Shown piece after piece: positions 34,119 through 36,698 of a stretch of 36,698 bases of DNA. This DNA comes from Spirochaetaceae bacterium (lineage in GTDB: Bacteria > Spirochaetota > Spirochaetia > DSM-27196 > SLST01). Both the position numbers and the translations under genes were made by a program. Each line of letters starts with the position of its first letter. Position 1 is the stretch's first letter. The stretch lies in assembly GCA_007694025.1 (NCBI GenBank), contig RECL01000310.1, positions 1 through 36,698 on the forward strand. The letters run 5' to 3'. A model generated the notes under the pieces. The model was not told the DNA's origin, did not search any database, and saw only the letters and a list, made by a program, of their open reading frames with translations.

Positions 34119-34124
34119 TACAGT
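34119..34124 (+). promoter_or_regulatory. Candidate extended -10 box of manC in the ilvE-manC gap
   Basis: TACAGT preceded by TGA gives an extended -10 (TGN) 6 nt before ATG 34131. The complementary strand reads TACTGT from 34125 to 34120, a possible -10 for ilvE, so the two promoters may overlap in the 22-bp gap. Confidence 0.35.
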
Positions 34125-34130
34125 ACGCGC

Positions 34131-35219
34131 ATGGCTGACGCAACGATAATCATGGCGGGCGGGTCGGGAACCCGGCTGTGGCCGGCTTCGATCGGCAACA
34201 GACCGAAGCAGCTCCTGCGGATCGGCGGACGCGAGAGTCTGATCGCGCAGGCGGTGATCCGCGCGGCGGCGGCGACGCCCTCCGGTCCGATCGTGATCGT
34301 CACGCACCGCGAACACGTCGCGGGGATCGCCTGCGATGTCGATGAGCTGTCGGCCGGGGCTCTTCCCGGGATCGCGAGCAGGGTAGTCTACCTTCCCGAA
34401 CCGGTCGGGCGGAACACGGCGCCGGCGATCGCGCTCGGCGTCGCCTTTCTGCACGCACAGTGCGGCGCCGACGCGTCGGTGCTGGTGCTTACCGCGGACC
34501 ACGTGATCGAACCGCTTTCAGCATTCGTGCGCGACGCCGATGTCGCCTGCGAGGTCGCGCGCGACGGCTACCTGGTCTGCTTCGGGATCCCTCCGGAGCG
34601 CCCGGAGACCGGCTACGGCTACATCCACGCGGGCGACCCGGTCGGCACGGGTTCTGGCGCGCGCGTGCGTGCGTTCAAGGAGAAGCCCGATGCGCCAACG
34701 GCCAGTCGCTACGTGGCCGACGGCGGCTACTACTGGAACTCGGGGATGTTCTGCTTCACGGCGGGGCTCTTCGGGAGCGAGCTCAGCGTTCACGCTCCGG
34801 AGATCTCCGGACGCTTCGCCGACGCGGGGCCGATCGTGGTATCGGAGCACCCCGACGGCGCGCGGTACGCGGACCCCGATGCGCTCATTCTGCTCTACGA
34901 GTCGCTGCCGAAGATAAGCGTCGACTACGCGCTTCTTGAGCGCAGCGACCGCGTTGCGGTGGTCCCGGCGACCTTCGGCTGGAACGACGTCGGCAGCTGG
35001 GACGAGGTCGCGCGGCTGTCTCCGGGCGGGGCGCCGGAGGGCGCGCCGGTGGTCCAGATCGACGCGGAGGGCAACCACATCGACACCGACCTCCCGGTCG
35101 CGGTCTGCGGCGTGAGCGACATCCACGTGATCGTCAAAAACAACCGCATCCTCATCTGCCGCCGCGGCAGCAGCCAGCTGGTCAAAGACGCGGTGGAAGC
35201 GATGGGGGAGGGGGCGTAG
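34131..35219 (+). CDS. manC: Mannose-1-phosphate guanylyltransferase (monofunctional)
   Basis: Makes GDP-mannose from GTP and mannose-1-phosphate for surface glycans. The 362-residue protein has the nucleotidyltransferase signature MAGGSGTRLWPAS, then RPKQLL, GRNTAPAIALG and LTADHVI. ERPETGYGYIHAG, AFKEKPDAPTA, YYWNSGMFCF, SVDYALLERSD and FGWNDVGSWDE follow. It lacks the C-terminal phosphomannose isomerase domain of bifunctional enzymes. A TGNTACAGT sequence sits just before the ATG and no ribosome site is visible. Confidence 0.94.
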   Translation: MADATIIMAGGSGTRLWPASIGNRPKQLLRIGGRESLIAQAVIRAAAATPSGPIVIVTHREHVAGIACDVDELSAGALPGIASRVVYLPEPVGRNTAPAIALGVAFLHAQCGADASVLVLTADHVIEPLSAFVRDADVACEVARDGYLVCFGIPPERPETGYGYIHAGDPVGTGSGARVRAFKEKPDAPTASRYVADGGYYWNSGMFCFTAGLFGSELSVHAPEISGRFADAGPIVVSEHPDGARYADPDALILLYESLPKISVDYALLERSDRVAVVPATFGWNDVGSWDEVARLSPGGAPEGAPVVQIDAEGNHIDTDLPVAVCGVSDIHVIVKNNRILICRRGSSQLVKDAVEAMGEGA

Positions 35220-35242
35220 GGGCCGGCTTCGTTGCCGTGAAC

Positions 35243-35455
35243 TCAACGTTCCAGGCCAAGTTCTTCTCTCAGATCGGCAACGTGTTTCCGGGGTTCATCA
35301 CGCTCAAGCACCGCCAGTGCCAGCAGATAGTCCTCACGCTCTTCCAGGTAGTCCTGAACAGCCTGTCTCACATAATAGCTCTTGCTCCGCCCCGTCTCGT
35401 GCGCAAGGCGGTTCAGTTTGTCCTCTGTTTCGCGATCCAAACGTACTGCCAGCAT
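35243..35455 (-). CDS. RelB/DinJ-like ribbon-helix-helix antitoxin, no toxin gene adjacent
   Basis: A 70-residue protein with a ribbon-helix-helix N-terminus (MLAVRLDRETEDKLNRLA, ETGRSKSYYVRQAVQDYLEE) and a helical, charged C-terminus typical of toxin-binding tails. In RelBE-type loci a ParE/RelE toxin of 85-100 residues follows directly. Here the minus strand downstream runs into manC after 23 bp, and I find no toxin-like frame there or upstream. It may act as an orphan autoregulator or a relic that neutralises a toxin elsewhere. Confidence 0.78.
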   Translation of the reverse strand: MLAVRLDRETEDKLNRLAHETGRSKSYYVRQAVQDYLEEREDYLLALAVLERDEPRKHVADLREELGLER

Positions 35456-35473
35456 GATCCACCTCGTGAACGA

Positions 35474-36415
35474 TCAGTAAACCTCGGTTTCGCGTTCGAT
35501 GCGTTTGCGGATTTCGGCGGCGAAGGAGAGCGCGATTTCGAACGCGACGCGGTCGGTGCCGCCCATTTCGCGGTAGCGCGCGAACTCTTCCTCTACGAGC
35601 TTGATGTACGCGTCGTGGTGTTCGGAGAGCGCGATGAGCGCTTCGCGCGTGCCGTAGCCTTCGTCGCGCGCGTGGAGCACGCCTGAGCGCACCTCCATCG
35701 CCTGTCGGGCCTGCTTGAGGTAGTGGCCTGAGAGCGTATCGATCGGGATGCGCTGCAGGATGTGGCGCGGAGCGGCGCGCGAGGCTTCGGCGTCTTCGCG
35801 CTCCATGTCGGCGTAGTTCTTCCTGATCGCGGCGAAGATCTCGTCTGTGGTCCGCCTGAAGTTCGCGACGATCGGGCCGCGCTTGTCCTGCGGGGTCCTG
35901 GCGGTGACTTCCTTGAGCTGTTCCATCTCACGGTTGTACCGGGTGAGCCCCAGGAGGATGTTCTTCACCTGCTGGCGGTTACGGAGCGCGGCGTCCTCTT
36001 TCACGCGGGTCTGGATGTCGGCGATGATGCTCTTCACGTCGATCTCCCGGTCGGGGTCGATCACGACCGGTTCTTCGGTCTGCGCGGCGGGTGCACGGAC
36101 GCGGATGTCACCGGTTGCGATGTAGCGCTGGACGGTGTTCACGTACGACAGGATCGCGAAACGCTCTGCGATCCGCCCCATCTGCTGCGCGTTCAGCGAC
36201 CGGTAGCGCGCGTCATCCAGGAGCCGGAACGCTTCGTCTGCGACGCGCCGCTTGTATTCCACGCAGCCGCGTTCGGCGGCGAGCTCGATCGGTTCGATCT
36301 CTGCCTGCAGCGCTTCGCGCGACAGTCCGATCGCGTCGGCGCGCTTCTCCAGGTTGGCTCCCGCCGATTCGAACTGCGTCCAGTCGCCGCGCACGCGGCC
36401 CGATGCATCTGCCAT
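35474..36415 (-). CDS. Predicted coiled-coil/helical protein of unknown function
   Basis: A 313-residue soluble, almost entirely helical and highly charged protein. Sections such as RGDWTQFESAGANLEKRADA, IIADIQTRVKEDAALRNRQQ and KLVEEEFARYREMGG suggest long coiled coils. There is no signal peptide, membrane helix or catalytic motif that I can recognise. ATG 36415 is chosen because GGAG lies 6 nt upstream; a TTG at 36433 is in frame. It is separated from the antitoxin gene by 18 bp on the same strand, so the two may be co-transcribed. It is transcribed away from the secreted-protein gene at 36655. Confidence 0.72.
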   Translation of the reverse strand: MADASGRVRGDWTQFESAGANLEKRADAIGLSREALQAEIEPIELAAERGCVEYKRRVADEAFRLLDDARYRSLNAQQMGRIAERFAILSYVNTVQRYIATGDIRVRAPAAQTEEPVVIDPDREIDVKSIIADIQTRVKEDAALRNRQQVKNILLGLTRYNREMEQLKEVTARTPQDKRGPIVANFRRTTDEIFAAIRKNYADMEREDAEASRAAPRHILQRIPIDTLSGHYLKQARQAMEVRSGVLHARDEGYGTREALIALSEHHDAYIKLVEEEFARYREMGGTDRVAFEIALSFAAEIRKRIERETEVY

Positions 36416-36551
36416 TGCGTCTCCACGAAACAAGATACCATATCCCGGAATCGGTTGACAGCCGAGAGAATCGGATAAAAAAGAGCGGATCTGGAGCCGA
36501 ACATCATATATTACAATGATTTACGAACCGATTCGACGCCATCTGAAACGC

Positions 36552-36580
36552 TTGACACCCCTGTGGGGGTCGGCTATACT
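36552..36580 (+). promoter_or_regulatory. Strong sigma70-type promoter of the secreted-protein gene
   Basis: A perfect TTGACA (36552-36557) and TATACT (36575-36580) are separated by 17 bp. The spacer contains the inverted repeat CCCC-TGT-GGGG (36558-36568). The leader is about 68 nt. Confidence 0.8.
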
Positions 36581-36591
36581 ACGCCACAAAT

Positions 36592-36603
36592 CCTAAGATT
36601 AGG
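36592..36603. promoter_or_regulatory. Palindrome in the leader of the secreted-protein gene
   Basis: CCTAA-GA-TTAGG lies about 5-16 nt downstream of the predicted transcript start. Further short dyads follow (GGAT-AAA-ATCC and GGCT-GG-AGCC). It could be an operator or an mRNA-stabilising structure. Confidence 0.4.
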
Positions 36604-36654
36604 GGATAAAATCCTGCCGTTGGCTGGAGCCCCTTAAGCTTCGAGGAGGAATTA

Positions 36655-36698
36655 ATGAAGAAGCTGAGTATTCTATTGGTCGGGCTTGTCCTGATCGC
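36655..36698 (+). CDS. Start of a secreted protein (cut by window edge)
   Basis: Only 14 complete codons are visible: MKKLSILLVGLVLI, the basic and hydrophobic parts of a signal peptide. A strong GAGGAGG ribosome site lies 6-7 nt upstream, and a near-consensus promoter lies 75 bp upstream. Expression should be high. An outer-membrane or periplasmic protein is likely, but the mature protein is outside the window. Confidence 0.8.
   Translation, partial: MKKLSILLVGLVLI

Larger units (their letters stand above)
36416..36654. other. AT-richer 239-bp intergenic region
   Basis: This is the longest gap in the window and is noticeably richer in A and T than its surroundings. It holds a near-consensus promoter (36552-36580), a palindrome downstream of it, a second TTGACA at 36455-36460 with no good -10 partner, and a small inverted repeat CCGA-GAGAA-TCGG at 36462-36474. 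I see no gene in it. Confidence 0.7.

Noticed and set aside
34109-34303. Extension of the ilvE frame to 34303
   Set aside because: It runs through the manC start region, and the family normally begins at MAFTLAMYPW.

Overview
The window is a GC-rich bacterial chromosome segment that looks like a free-living spirochaete (Spirochaetota, probably Spirochaetaceae). This rests on three things: the protein set, including an FlcA-like periplasmic flagellar collar protein next to a PlsB-type acyltransferase; the many small conserved proteins of unknown function around rplM/rpsI, pcrA and rodZ; and an archaeal/spirochaete-type UMP kinase. I see no rRNA, tRNA, CRISPR array, insertion sequence or prophage. 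Genes are densely packed and every intergenic gap is under about 240 bp. This is mostly a core-genome region rather than a mobile island.

Layout. 1-1718 (minus): a MarR-family regulator followed by the start of indolepyruvate ferredoxin oxidoreductase alpha subunit, whose promoter carries a palindromic candidate operator. 1849-5560 (plus): a low-specificity threonine aldolase, then a coupled pair made of a GH4 (MelA-type) glycosidase and a Gfo/Idh/MocA oxidoreductase. 5568-9178 (minus): a membrane-quality module of long NfeD protease, short NfeD, flotillin-like FloA and a small anchored protein. 9308-10360 (plus): a membrane-anchored M23 peptidase. 10389-12690: three genes of unknown function, one a lipoprotein. 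12707-13426 (minus): pyrH. 13499-20778 (plus): a tight seven-gene run of UVR-motif protein, LolA-like protein, RodZ-like protein, rimO, pcrA-type helicase, an aminotransferase-like remnant and a small membrane protein. The last of these runs convergently into a ferredoxin gene.

21107-23832 (plus): small membrane protein, rplM, rpsI, recX, a HTH-receiver regulator and acylphosphatase. 23898-25187 (minus): enolase with a clear intrinsic terminator. 25259-27897 (plus): proS and a UPF0158-GNAT fusion. 27925-29631 (minus): a secreted CBM48 protein and a PlsB-type acyltransferase. 29707-33000 (plus): the large FlcA-like TPR protein. 33020-36415: ilvE (minus), manC (plus), an orphan RelB-like antitoxin (minus) and a coiled-coil protein (minus). 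From 36655 a secreted protein begins behind a near-consensus promoter.

Themes. Envelope and cell-shape functions recur (FloA/NfeD, M23, LolA, RodZ, FlcA, acyltransferase, ManC). Two features cut across genes. First, short in-frame tandem duplications (15-21 bp units) occur in five unrelated proteins. Second, several first genes of transcription units lack a Shine-Dalgarno sequence and have a -10-like hexamer 5-6 nt before the start codon, which suggests leaderless transcripts. I found no convincing wholly new multi-gene system. The strongest second-look items are the repeat expansions, the candidate leaderless starts, the MarR/iorA control region, the acidic cytoplasmic domain of the FlcA-like protein and the antisense-overlapping ferredoxin tail.
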